Assembly (NCBI GenBank): GCA_030550715.1
Contig: JAUQOU010000022.1
Coordinates: 1 to 34,988, forward strand
Direction: 5' to 3'
Source of the DNA: a bacterium
GTDB lineage: Bacteria; Calescibacteriota; Calescibacteriia; Calescibacteriales; Calescibacteriaceae
DNA length: 34,988 bases
Positions 23,469-31,487 of this stretch are shown piece after piece. A model generated the notes under the pieces. It was not told the origin of the DNA and did no database searches. It worked only from the letters and a program-made list of their open reading frames with translations. Position numbers and translations under genes: made by a program. Each line of letters starts with the position of its first letter. The stretch's first letter is position 1.

Positions 23469-23515
23469 CCCAAATCCCCCAAATACGAAAATCAAAAAAA
23501 GAATCTCTGAGCGAA

Positions 23516-23521
23516 TAATGT
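23516..23521 (+). promoter_or_regulatory. Leaderless-type -10 box (TAATGT) for the BamD-like gene
   Basis: TAATGT at -13 to -8 of the ATG, no Shine-Dalgarno. Confidence 0.4.
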
Positions 23522-23528
23522 AAAAGAT

Positions 23529-24233
23529 ATGAAAACCAAGAGATTAAAAAATTTTCTTCTATGTCTCTTTGCGGTTTTTTTTATATACGATTGCTCACAG
23601 AAAAAAGTTCCGGAAAATCCAGAAGAACTATACAACGAAGCGATGAAGAAGTTAGAAGGAAGTATATTTACAGCAGATTACGATACAGCGGAGCAGTATT
23701 TTGAAAAAATCATAGAGCTTTTTCCCGGCACAAAATATGTTCCCGATGCAAACTTCGGGATCGCATACGCAAAGATGAAAAAGGGAGATTGCGCCGAAGC
23801 AGCAGTTCTATTTGAGAGTTTCTACCAAAAATACACATCACACCAAAAAGCTCCCCTTGCTCTATACTACTCTATAAAATGCTACATGAAATTTGTTGAT
23901 ACTCCCGACAGAGACATAACATATGCCGAAAAGGTAAGAGTGTTGGCATCTCTTTTCCTTCAAAACTACAAAGATAACGAAAAAAAAGACGAGATTTCAA
24001 AAATTCATAAAGAGGTTTTAGAAATCATAGCGCAACATCACCTATCAGTAGCTGAGTTCTACATAAGAAGGAAAGTATATCCACCAGCAACAAGAAGAAT
24101 AAAAATCATTTTAGAAGATAGAGAGCTTTCTGAAACCGAACCCGGAAAAAAGGCAAAAGAAATATATGAAAAACTTATCAAAGATAAGAAAGAATTTTCC
24201 GATACCAATGAATTCTTTCGTTCAATTCATTAA
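23529..24233 (+). CDS. bamD: BamD-like outer-membrane assembly lipoprotein (TPR)
   Basis: 234 residues. A short signal peptide leads to Cys22 (FFIYDC, then SQKK), which I take as the lipidated residue although Asp at -1 is not canonical. Tetratricopeptide-like helices follow: PEELYNEAMKKL, YDTAEQYFEKIIELFPGTKY, DANFGIAYAKMKKGDCAEAA, KAPLALYYSIKCYMKF, then the BamD-typical IAQHHLSVAEFYIRRKVYPP and a final ATRRIKIIL helix. BamD is part of the BAM complex that folds beta-barrels into the outer membrane, consistent with the two barrel proteins in this window. YbgF-like or other TPR lipoproteins are alternatives, but the HHLSVAEFYIRR phrase favours BamD. Confidence 0.82.
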   Translation: MKTKRLKNFLLCLFAVFFIYDCSQKKVPENPEELYNEAMKKLEGSIFTADYDTAEQYFEKIIELFPGTKYVPDANFGIAYAKMKKGDCAEAAVLFESFYQKYTSHQKAPLALYYSIKCYMKFVDTPDRDITYAEKVRVLASLFLQNYKDNEKKDEISKIHKEVLEIIAQHHLSVAEFYIRRKVYPPATRRIKIILEDRELSETEPGKKAKEIYEKLIKDKKEFSDTNEFFRSIH

Positions 24234-24300
24234 AGTGTTTCCCCCTTCTCATAAAGTTATCAAACCTTTTTATTTATCTCTCATTTTAATCTGGCTTTGC

Positions 24301-25302
24301 TTATTGGTTTTTCTGCTTTTGGAATTCTTTTTTGTATTTCTGCAATTTTTTTCTTTTCAGGATTTCAAAATATACTTTCGGCGGAACATAGGGTTTTGGA
24401 GAACCTGTTAAAAATTCTCCTTCCATAAATCCAAATGAATAAATTACTGGAACTTTCTCATATCTCCCGAAAGAATCTCTGGCTCTTATTTTCACTATAT
24501 TGAGTCCCAATTTCAAATCTTTTATCTTCAGGGGTGAGGAGCATTTTTTCCATCCCGAATCGTTTATATTGCACTCAAATTCAACATCTTCTTCATCTGA
24601 GGTAAATTCAAATTCCGCATGGTTAATATTTGTAGCACTCGGAGGAGCAGATAAAAGCAAAGTCAGGGGAGGTTTTGCATCAACTCTGAAAAAAAATTCT
24701 TTTGGAGGATTCTCTTCGTTTCCAGCGAGGTCAACCGAAAATGCAGATATTTTATGCCACCCATCTTCTATATTTGTCAGAATAATTTTTCCCGAGGAAC
24801 AATCCATCCAAAAACCATCATCTACACTACATAGTGTTGATTTATACGGTTCATTAACGATAAAGTCAATTTCACCTTCTGGTTTTGTGAGGACATCAGA
24901 AAAATCAACTGGCTTTATTTCGGTGATGGGAGGAGTCGTATCCACAATGAAATTATATTCCAGAATCTTTCCCACACATTTCCCTTCAACATAGTATACA
25001 GAAAAAGTTTTCTCTCCATCTTCCTCAACCGAAACCAAACTTGATAAGGAAACAGGACAGGGAAATTCTTTATCATTGAGATAACACAAAAAAGTTATGG
25101 GTGGAGAGAAAGAAAATTTTGCATCATTTTTGTTCCATAATTTCGGAGGGCTCTCAAGTAGTTTTGCGGGGGACTTTATTTGAGGACACTCTTCTTTACT
25201 TTCTATCTGGATTGTTCTGGTTTGAGTTGGAAGATAAATTTCTTCTGGTTCCCATTCCCTTGCTCCTAATTTTTCAATTTCTTTTACTGCAGTATGAGGC
25301 AA
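24301..25302 (-). CDS. Ig-like repeat protein, main piece (frameshifted from its membrane anchor)
   Basis: 333 residues from a nominal TTG; the frame is actually open up to 25368. It holds about three beta-sandwich repeats with the recurrent pattern of two Cys flanking a Trp or similar residue (FLCYLNDKEFPCP; TLCSVDDGFWMDCSS; FECNINDSGWKKCSSP), followed by phrases like DGWHKISAFSVDLAGNEENP and linkers with TTPP or KPPL. Such modules are frequent in large surface proteins of Gram-negative bacteria, and the Cys pair probably forms a disulphide. The protein ends in a Lys-rich tail (RKKLQKYKKEFQKQKNQ). The N-terminal anchor lies in another frame (25346-25516), so the nominal start here is probably artificial. 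Confidence 0.65.
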   Translation of the reverse strand: MPHTAVKEIEKLGAREWEPEEIYLPTQTRTIQIESKEECPQIKSPAKLLESPPKLWNKNDAKFSFSPPITFLCYLNDKEFPCPVSLSSLVSVEEDGEKTFSVYYVEGKCVGKILEYNFIVDTTPPITEIKPVDFSDVLTKPEGEIDFIVNEPYKSTLCSVDDGFWMDCSSGKIILTNIEDGWHKISAFSVDLAGNEENPPKEFFFRVDAKPPLTLLLSAPPSATNINHAEFEFTSDEEDVEFECNINDSGWKKCSSPLKIKDLKLGLNIVKIRARDSFGRYEKVPVIYSFGFMEGEFLTGSPKPYVPPKVYFEILKRKKLQKYKKEFQKQKNQ

Positions 25303-25345
25303 AGAAGGAGATTTTTTTTCTTTTCCTTCCTGGGAACTCTCAATT

Positions 25346-25516
25346 TCAGCTTGTCTCTGCTTTTTCCTTCAGAATTTTAATTTCTGTTATTTTTGGCTTC
25401 CCATAGAATGGACATTTTGAAATCACGAGTCCAAGAATTAACCCGATCAAAAGCGAAATTATATTGGATAAAATTTTTTGAGAGGTTTTCTCTTTTTCTT
25501 TGCGGTCAGCTTTCAC
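25346..25516 (-). CDS. N-terminal membrane-anchor piece of the Ig-like repeat protein
   Basis: 56 codons from a GTG preceded by GGGAGG. The sequence has a basic N-terminus (KADRKEKEKTSQK) and one membrane helix (IISLLIGLILGLVISK), followed by CPFYGKPKITEIKILKEKA and a TGA. Dropping one A from the A5 tract at 25361-25365 converts KILKEKA into KILKEKQRQAEIESS and joins the frame of the Ig-like piece. The result would be a signal-anchored periplasmic or surface protein of about 400 residues. Confidence 0.6.
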   Translation of the reverse strand: MKADRKEKEKTSQKILSNIISLLIGLILGLVISKCPFYGKPKITEIKILKEKAETS

Positions 25517-25680
25517 TTTTCTCTTTACCTCCCTTATCCCCCACTATATCTTACCTCTATTAAACTTCTTAAACATAATTTAGTAATTTTAAATTCTTAA
25601 AACAAAAAAAAGAATGAGGTTCCACTTATATTTTACAGACAGAACCCAAATGAAACCCGCTCGCACAGATTGTCATAGAT

Positions 25681-25775
25681 TATCTGAAAGAGTATTTGTA
25701 TATCTGACAACAAAAAGAAAAAACAAGTTTTTTATCAGATATAGGGAATGGTTCGTGTTGCATAGTTATATCTGA
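25681..25775. repeat. Four TATCTGA units, one inverted, between argF and the Ig-like gene
   Basis: TATCTGA occurs at 25681-25687, 25701-25707 and 25769-25775, and its complement at 25735-25741. The second and third units form a 9-bp perfect inverted repeat (TATATCTGA / TCAGATATA) 27 bases apart. The stretch 25517-25785 otherwise holds no gene that I accept. It could be an operator set or structured 3' end of argF. Confidence 0.5.
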
Positions 25776-25785
25776 AAAATTTATT

Positions 25786-26649
25786 CTAAAAATCTATACT
25801 CTCGAGGATAGAGATAGCGGAATACAGCTTCATATGAGCTTGCGTAAAGATAACATCTTTGAATTTCTCAAAAACATCATAAGAAATCTCTTTATCTTTT
25901 TTCGCAGGTAAGCAGTGCATAACAAGCTTAGCATACTTTGCTTTTTCGGAATCAACTGCATACTTTTTCATCTTCTCTTCTTTTTCAGGTGAAAACTCAT
26001 CTCCCATAGAAAACCAAACATCTGTGTATATAATGTCTGCACCTTTTACGGCTTTTAATGGGTCATACTCAATCTTATATCCTGATTTAAGTTCTGGCTC
26101 AAAGCCCTCTGGACATGAAAAAACGAGCTCAAAACTTCCCAGTACTTCTAATGCTTCAATCCAAGATCTCGCAACATTATTTTTTGCATCTCCCATAAAG
26201 ACGATCTTTTTTCCCTCGTATTTACCGAGGAGGAGTTCTATTGTCGCAAGGTCTGAAATTATCTGTGTCGGATGACTCAAATTGCTCAGAGCGTTTATAA
26301 CAGGTTTTTTCACATTTTCTGAAAATATCTCAAGTGCTCTGTGGTCATACACCCTGCATATAAAAAAATCAACATAACCATCTAACACCCTTGCGAAATC
26401 AGTTCTATCTTCTCCTCTCAAAATCTGAGTATCTTTATCTGTTGAATATATGGTTGATCCCCCGAGTTTTATCACAGCTACCTCAAAAGAAATTCTTGTT
26501 CGCGTTGAGGGCTTTTCAAAGTAAATCAGACCAATCTTATCTTTAAGCTTTTTGACGGGCATTTCTCCTCTGAAAAGCTCAACCGATCTTTTTATGAGAT
26601 AATCAAGCTCTCTTTTAGAAAGGTCAAAAAGTGTGATAATCTTTCTCAT
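25786..26649 (-). CDS. argF: Ornithine carbamoyltransferase, divergent
   Basis: Joins carbamoyl phosphate and ornithine to citrulline in arginine synthesis. 287 residues, slightly short. The carbamoyl-phosphate loop STRTR (48-52) is intact, the HPCQ motif is HPTQ (126-129), the ornithine loop SMG is present in DVWFSMGDE (210-218), and the catalytic HCLPA is at 245-249. The family's usual HCLPAHRGEEV and FDEAENRLH at the end read HCLPAKKDKEI and FTQAHMKLY, so the C-terminal helix region is atypical. Another transcarbamoylase acting on an ornithine derivative cannot be excluded. It stands alone with no arg neighbours. An AAAGG lies a few bases before the ATG. Confidence 0.82.
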   Translation of the reverse strand: MRKIITLFDLSKRELDYLIKRSVELFRGEMPVKKLKDKIGLIYFEKPSTRTRISFEVAVIKLGGSTIYSTDKDTQILRGEDRTDFARVLDGYVDFFICRVYDHRALEIFSENVKKPVINALSNLSHPTQIISDLATIELLLGKYEGKKIVFMGDAKNNVARSWIEALEVLGSFELVFSCPEGFEPELKSGYKIEYDPLKAVKGADIIYTDVWFSMGDEFSPEKEEKMKKYAVDSEKAKYAKLVMHCLPAKKDKEISYDVFEKFKDVIFTQAHMKLYSAISILESIDF

Positions 26650-26769
26650 AACCTTTTAATAACTTCATAATAAGGAAAAGACAAAAAAATTCAAAAGCAG
26701 TAGAAAAATTAAAATTCCGAAACAATAAAAAAGCAAAATCTCTAAAACTTAATTAGAATTATTTTTGGT

Positions 26770-27828
26770 ATGATTTTCTTATCAGGTGCAAGCGGATTTA
26801 TAGGGTCTCACGCACTTGAAGAACTTCTCAAAAATAAATACAAGGTCAGAATATCTTTGAGAAAAGGTTCAAACACTGATAACATAAAAAAGTTTCTTGA
26901 TAAAGTTGAGGTATTTTACGGAGACCTATCTGATAGATACTTTGCGGAAGAATGCGTAAAAGACAGCGAATATGTAATTCATATAGCTGGAAAAGTTGAT
27001 ACATCTGTATCAAGTTCAAAAAGAGAAGAGATAATTTTATCTAATTATCTCACAACAAACAACATTTTTTCCTCTGCACTGAAAGCAAAAGTCAAAAAAG
27101 TAGTATTTTTGGGGTCTATATTCGGACTCGGCAAAAGCAAAAATAAAACACCTGCTGATGAAAATGTTGAGTTCAATCTCTATCACCTCGCAAAGAAAAT
27201 ACCGTATATAAGAGCAAAAAGGATGAGTGAAATAATGGCAGATGATTTTCTTGAAATGGGGCTCCCCATAGTCAGGGTTTATCCGAACTTCTGCATAGGT
27301 AAAGGTGATATTTATCTTTCATCATCAAAAGCAATCTTACCTTTCCTGAACGGAGTGAACATTTACTTTGAAGGGGGGATAAATTTGCAATGGGTAGGAG
27401 ATGCAGCAAAGGCGCTGGTTCTCGCTCTTGAAAAAGGAAAAGAAGGTGAAAAGTATCTGGTTGGCGGAGAAAACCTGACCTCAGAAGAGATATTCGAGAA
27501 AGTAATGAAAATAACAGGAAAAGAAGCAAAGGGAAGGAAAATTTCTCCGTCGGTCTTCAAAATATTTTTCTACCTCCCTCAACCCATACTAGATATAGCA
27601 GAAAGAATGCTCAAAAGAAAAATAAAACTTGATATCGGCTCGCTTATGATACTCACCGAAAAATATTGGTTTTACTCAGACGAAAAGGCAAGAAGAGAAC
27701 TCGGATATACTTCAAGACCAATAGATGAAACCATATCAGAAGCAGTAAATTGGCTGAAAGAATTTCTAAAAACAAAAAAAGAAAAAGGAAAGAATCCAAA
27801 TCTCAGAAGAGAAGATGAAACACATTGA
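26770..27828 (+). CDS. NAD(P)-dependent epimerase/dehydratase (extended SDR, dihydroflavonol-reductase/HpnA-like)
   Basis: 352 residues. The Rossmann nucleotide loop is GASGFIGS (6-13), followed by YGDLSD (50-55), HIAGKVD (71-77), the FLGSIFGLG Ser strand (113-121) and the catalytic YIRAK (Tyr146, Lys150). The C-terminal half (VGDAAKALVLALEKG, GGENLTSEEIFEKVM) matches the extended SDR group with dihydroflavonol 4-reductase and HpnA. The substrate is probably a nucleotide sugar or a small ketone; I cannot tell which. The C-terminus is a charged tail (KTKKEKGKNPNLRREDETH) in which the next gene starts (14-base overlap). TAGAAT lies at -16 to -11 of the ATG, slightly further than in the clearest leaderless cases. 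Confidence 0.87.
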   Translation: MIFLSGASGFIGSHALEELLKNKYKVRISLRKGSNTDNIKKFLDKVEVFYGDLSDRYFAEECVKDSEYVIHIAGKVDTSVSSSKREEIILSNYLTTNNIFSSALKAKVKKVVFLGSIFGLGKSKNKTPADENVEFNLYHLAKKIPYIRAKRMSEIMADDFLEMGLPIVRVYPNFCIGKGDIYLSSSKAILPFLNGVNIYFEGGINLQWVGDAAKALVLALEKGKEGEKYLVGGENLTSEEIFEKVMKITGKEAKGRKISPSVFKIFFYLPQPILDIAERMLKRKIKLDIGSLMILTEKYWFYSDEKARRELGYTSRPIDETISEAVNWLKEFLKTKKEKGKNPNLRREDETH

Positions 27829-28870
27829 ACCATTTTCATCTGAGGAGGAGATTCAGATTTTTTGGAAAGAAAGTCAGGGATTAAAATTTGTTGATGAAGA
27901 TGGGAGAAGAATTTTCATAGCTCATCCCGGAATAAAAAGTAAGGCGGGTCCAGATTTCAAAAATGCTGTCATATTCGTAAATGATATAAAGATTGAGGGA
28001 GATGTAGAATGTCATCTCAAATTATCTGATTGGTTCGCTCATAAGCACGATGAGAACCCCGAATTTTCATCTGTGAAAATACATGTTGTTTGGAAAAAGG
28101 ATTGCGAAGTCAATGGCATCACAATATCGCTTGAAAACATATCACTCCTGAACTCCGAGAAAAAATACCTTTGTGAAAAAATTGATGATGAGAAGAAGAG
28201 GAAAGAGATATTCTCGCTTGGGAAAATGAGAATTTTGAGAAAATCCGAAAGAATAAAAGAGAGGATTTCAGAGATAAATGACGAAAGACAGGCGGTATAT
28301 GAATTTTTAGCGGAGGCATTAGGGTATGAAAGGGCGAGAAATTTTATGCTACACATAGCAAGAAAATACCCACTGAGCTATGTTGAGAGAATAGACGAAA
28401 AATCTTTTACTGATATTGTTCTTTCAGAGATTAAAAATTTCGGTTTGAGATTTCGCGGGAGACCGAAAAACTATCCTCTGCAAAGAGCTCGCGCTCTTTA
28501 TTATCTTTTTACCAAAAAAGATTTCATAGGTTCTGTAAAGAAGCTTTTTGAGTCAAGAAAAAAATATCAGGAGTGGGGAAAAAATTTAGCAGTGGGAGGG
28601 TTAGGGAAAGGTAGGTTGAGAACGGCAATTGCGAATGTGATTTTACCCTACCTTTTAATCACTTATCCATCGTCAGAAGAGATTTTTGAGTACTTTTCGG
28701 GCTTTCCTCAGGAGGAGGAGAATAGATTTATAAGGGAAGGAAAAAAGGTACTTCGGATAAAAAGGTGCAATCTGATAGAGGGTCAGGGATTAATAGAGAT
28801 TTACAGGATGAGGTGTTCAAGGTTTTTGTGTTATGTTTGTGGTTTAGGTGGTGCCGAGGGCGGGACTTGA
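27815..28870 (+). CDS. DUF2851-family protein of unknown function
   Basis: 351 residues, translationally coupled to the SDR gene by a 14-base overlap. The N-terminal half has the DUF2851 pattern: HPGIKSKAGPDFKNAVI, then EGDVECHLKLSDWFAHKHD and VKIHVVWKKD. The middle is helical and basic (RNFMLHIARKYPL, GRPKNYPLQRARALYYLF), and the end carries a Cys cluster (YRMRCSRFLCYVCGLG) as in the family, where GQGLIEIY precedes two or three Cys. The function is unknown; the conserved Asp/Glu/His residues at the front make a nuclease-like role thinkable but unproven. The last codons (GGAEGGT and TGA) are contributed by the tRNA-Leu gene on the opposite strand. Confidence 0.82.
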   Translation: MKHIEPFSSEEEIQIFWKESQGLKFVDEDGRRIFIAHPGIKSKAGPDFKNAVIFVNDIKIEGDVECHLKLSDWFAHKHDENPEFSSVKIHVVWKKDCEVNGITISLENISLLNSEKKYLCEKIDDEKKRKEIFSLGKMRILRKSERIKERISEINDERQAVYEFLAEALGYERARNFMLHIARKYPLSYVERIDEKSFTDIVLSEIKNFGLRFRGRPKNYPLQRARALYYLFTKKDFIGSVKKLFESRKKYQEWGKNLAVGGLGKGRLRTAIANVILPYLLITYPSSEEIFEYFSGFPQEEENRFIREGKKVLRIKRCNLIEGQGLIEIYRMRCSRFLCYVCGLGGAEGGT

Positions 28871-28935
28871 ACCCGCACGGGCTTGCGCCCATCGCCCCCT
28901 CAAGACGACGCGTCTACCTATTCCGCCACCTCGGC
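28849..28935 (-). tRNA. tRNA-Leu (anticodon GAG), CCA encoded
   Basis: Read on the minus strand, acceptor GCCGAGG pairs with CCTCGGC in the complement. The anticodon stem TCGTC/GGCGA encloses TTGAGGG (anticodon GAG). A long variable arm (GGGC-GCAA-GCCC) and T-arm GCGGG-TTCAAGT-CCCGC follow. After A73 comes CCA (28849-28851), unlike the other two tRNAs here. The 3' end overlaps the 3' end of the convergent DUF2851 gene by 22 bases. Confidence 0.95.
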
Positions 28936-28949
28936 AAATCTACTCAATT

Positions 28950-28955
28950 ATTATA
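28950..28955 (-). promoter_or_regulatory. Probable -10 element (TATAAT) of tRNA-Leu(GAG)
   Basis: A perfect TATAAT on the minus strand, 14 bases before the mature 5' end, leaving a leader of roughly 8 bases. The -35 region is not recognisable. Confidence 0.5.
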
Positions 28956-29033
28956 ATCCAAAAAGAAAAATTATCTCTTTTGATAAAATTATTTGCTAAC
29001 AAAACAAAATAACCACCATCAACAGAAAAAACA

Positions 29034-31391
29034 TCAGTGCAGAACAGCTGTTCCCTCATCCTGTTCCGCTAATCTGCCCTTCCATATCTTCTCTTTCGGA
29101 GCATCAAGAGAAAGTTCAACAACCTCATCCATATGTTCAACAAGCTTTATGTTAAGGTCTTTGAGTATCTCCCTCGGAACATCTTCTAAATCCTTTTCGT
29201 TCTCCTTCGGTATTATAACATTCTTTATATTATACCTGTGAGCTGCGAGGAGTTTTTCTTTTATACCACCTATCGGAAGAACTCTACCGCGAAGCGTTAT
29301 CTCTCCCGTCATAGAAACATCGGCTCTTACAGGAATTTTCGTGAGAGCAGATATTATAGCAGTAGCAATAGTTATTCCAGCAGAGGGACCATCTTTTGGA
29401 ACCGCTCCCTCGGGTACGTGAACGTGTATATCTGTCTTTGAGTAGAAATCAGGATCAATTCCAAGTTCTCTTGCTCTTGACCTAACATAAGATATAGCTG
29501 CTTTTACAGATTCTTGCATAACATCGCCGAGCTTTCCCGTTATAGTGAGTCGTCCCGAACCCGGCAGTATTGAGACCTCTATCATAAGAACATCACCACC
29601 AAACTCGGTCCAAGCAAGACCTCTTGCAACCCCAACAAGCGATTTTGAATCAACATCAGAGGGCTTGAACCTCGGAGGTCCCAAGAACTTCAGAACATCT
29701 TTCACATTTATAGTGAATTTCGGATTTGATTTTATGTCTATGTTCTGCTCAACTATCTTTTTAGATACTTTTCTTATTACATTTCCTATTTCTCTTTCAA
29801 GGTTTCTTACTCCTGCCTCCCTCGTGTATTCTCTTATTATCTTGTAAAGGGCTTCCTTTGTGAAATTAACGGTATCTTCATTAAGTCCTGAGTTCTTCGC
29901 TTGTTTTGGTATAAGAAACCTTCTGGCTATTTCATATTTCTCATGCTCTGTGTATCCCGGAATTCTTATGACCTCCATTCTATCGAGCAAAGGAGCAGGA
30001 ATAGAGTATGTCACATTCGCGGTGCAGATGAAAAATACCTCTGAAAGATCGTATTCAATATCTATGTAGTGATCGAGGAAAGAGTGATTCTGTTCAGGGT
30101 CTAGAACTTCAAGCAGAGCTGCTGCTGGGTCTCCTCTGAAATCAGCACAGAGTTTATCAACCTCATCAAGCAGGAAGACAGGATTTTTCGTCCCGGCTTT
30201 TCTCATCATCTGGATTATCCTTCCCGGAAGAGCTCCTATATAAGTTCTTCTGTGTCCTCTTATTTCTGCCTCATCTCTTACTCCACCAAGAGAAAGCCTT
30301 ACGAACTTTCTGCCTGTTGCCCTTGCTATTGACTTCGCAAGAGATGTCTTACCAACTCCGGGAGGACCAACAAAACACAAAATAGGAGCTTTTGAAGGTC
30401 CCGCTAATTTTCTCACCGCAAGGTATTCAATAATTCTCTCTTTAACCTTTTCAAGCCCCCAGTGATCTTCATCAAGAATTTTTTTTGCCTCTTTGAGATC
30501 GAGTTTCTCTTCGCTTCTTTCCGTCCACGGAAGTGAAAGAAGCCAATCAACATAATTCCTCACAACAGTTGCCTCAGCTGCAAGAGGAGTCATAAGTTTC
30601 AGTTTTTTTATTTCCTTCAAGACCACTTCTCTTACTCTTTCGGGAAGGTCTTTTTCTTCTGCTCTTCTTTCAAGTTCCTCTATTTCTTCTCTCCACTCAT
30701 CTTGAATGAAGTCACCCTGACCTATTATTCCGCTTGATTCACCTCTTCCCCTTGCCCTTACCCTTGCTCTCTTTTCTGATTCAAACTGAGATAGCTCTTC
30801 TTCAATTATTGATTTGAGCATTTTCAATCTCTTGAGGACATCAACTTCATCAAGAAGGGATTGCTTTTTCTCAATAGGTATGGAAAGTTGAGCAGAAATC
30901 ACATCGCAAACTTCCCCGGGATTTTTGATATTGTAAAGTATATCAATGTACTCTGATGATATTCTCATATATTTTGCGAGGTTTCTGAAAAGTTCTATAA
31001 CTTCTTTTGCCATCGCCTTTGCTTCTGGATGGGATTGGTTTATCTCCTCGAGTATCTCAACTTCTGCTGAAAGGAAATCTCCGTTATCTATTAACCTTAT
31101 CATTCTTGCTCTGTGTAATCCTTCAATTATTATTTTTCTGTTTTCGTTAGGTACTCTCTGGTGTCCTTTTATTTTACATATAGTTCCAATCTCATATATA
31201 TCCTCCTGTTTTGGTTCGTTTATTCTTGGGTTTTTCTGAGTTGGAAGGAATAAGAGTTTCTCATCTGTTGCTAATGCTTCATCTAATGCTCTCACTGATT
31301 TTGGTCGTCCGACTATAAGAGGCATAACTATATGAGGAAAAGCAATTATGTCTCTTAAAGGTATTGTTGGGAAAACCTTTCTTTCTCCCAT
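29034..31391 (-). CDS. lon: ATP-dependent protease Lon (LonA)
   Basis: 785 residues, full length. The N-terminal substrate domain opens [20 protein letters not shown]. The AAA+ module has Walker [10 protein letters not shown] (342-350), Walker [11 protein letters not shown] and the downstream [19 protein letters not shown] arginine region. The protease domain carries the Ser-Lys dyad: KDGPSAG (Ser670) and [12 protein letters not shown] (Lys713). It degrades misfolded and regulatory proteins in the cytoplasm. The start is fixed by a GGAGG about 10 bases before the ATG. It lies 96 bases downstream of the M23 gene. No CIRCE element or other heat-shock operator is visible in that gap. Confidence 0.97.
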   Translation of the reverse strand: MGERKVFPTIPLRDIIAFPHIVMPLIVGRPKSVRALDEALATDEKLLFLPTQKNPRINEPKQEDIYEIGTICKIKGHQRVPNENRKIIIEGLHRARMIRLIDNGDFLSAEVEILEEINQSHPEAKAMAKEVIELFRNLAKYMRISSEYIDILYNIKNPGEVCDVISAQLSIPIEKKQSLLDEVDVLKRLKMLKSIIEEELSQFESEKRARVRARGRGESSGIIGQGDFIQDEWREEIEELERRAEEKDLPERVREVVLKEIKKLKLMTPLAAEATVVRNYVDWLLSLPWTERSEEKLDLKEAKKILDEDHWGLEKVKERIIEYLAVRKLAGPSKAPILCFVGPPGVGKTSLAKSIARATGRKFVRLSLGGVRDEAEIRGHRRTYIGALPGRIIQMMRKAGTKNPVFLLDEVDKLCADFRGDPAAALLEVLDPEQNHSFLDHYIDIEYDLSEVFFICTANVTYSIPAPLLDRMEVIRIPGYTEHEKYEIARRFLIPKQAKNSGLNEDTVNFTKEALYKIIREYTREAGVRNLEREIGNVIRKVSKKIVEQNIDIKSNPKFTINVKDVLKFLGPPRFKPSDVDSKSLVGVARGLAWTEFGGDVLMIEVSILPGSGRLTITGKLGDVMQESVKAAISYVRSRARELGIDPDFYSKTDIHVHVPEGAVPKDGPSAGITIATAIISALTKIPVRADVSMTGEITLRGRVLPIGGIKEKLLAAHRYNIKNVIIPKENEKDLEDVPREILKDLNIKLVEHMDEVVELSLDAPKEKIWKGRLAEQDEGTAVLH

Positions 31392-31487
31392 AACTAAAAA
31401 CCTCCTTATCTAATTAATTTTATTCATCTGATAGTATCTCGGAGCATTAATCAGCAAATTTATTATGAGCTGGAAATAGACCGAAAA

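Noticed and set aside
23214-23495. Minus-strand frame over tRNA-Leu(CAG)
   Set aside because: The 'CRERDSNPHGV' type peptide is the well-known false translation of a tRNA-Leu gene in reverse.
25614-25775. A 53-codon plus-strand open frame (MRFHLYFTDRTQ...)
   Set aside because: No ribosome site or well-placed -10 box, no recognisable domain, and its sequence is largely made of the TATCTGA repeats; more likely chance.
28765-28956. Plus-strand frame over tRNA-Leu(GAG) with 'CRGRDLNPHG'
   Set aside because: Same artefact: translation of the reverse complement of a tRNA.
31392-31487. CIRCE or other heat-shock operator before lon
   Set aside because: No TTAGCACTC-type inverted repeat is present in the 96-base gap.
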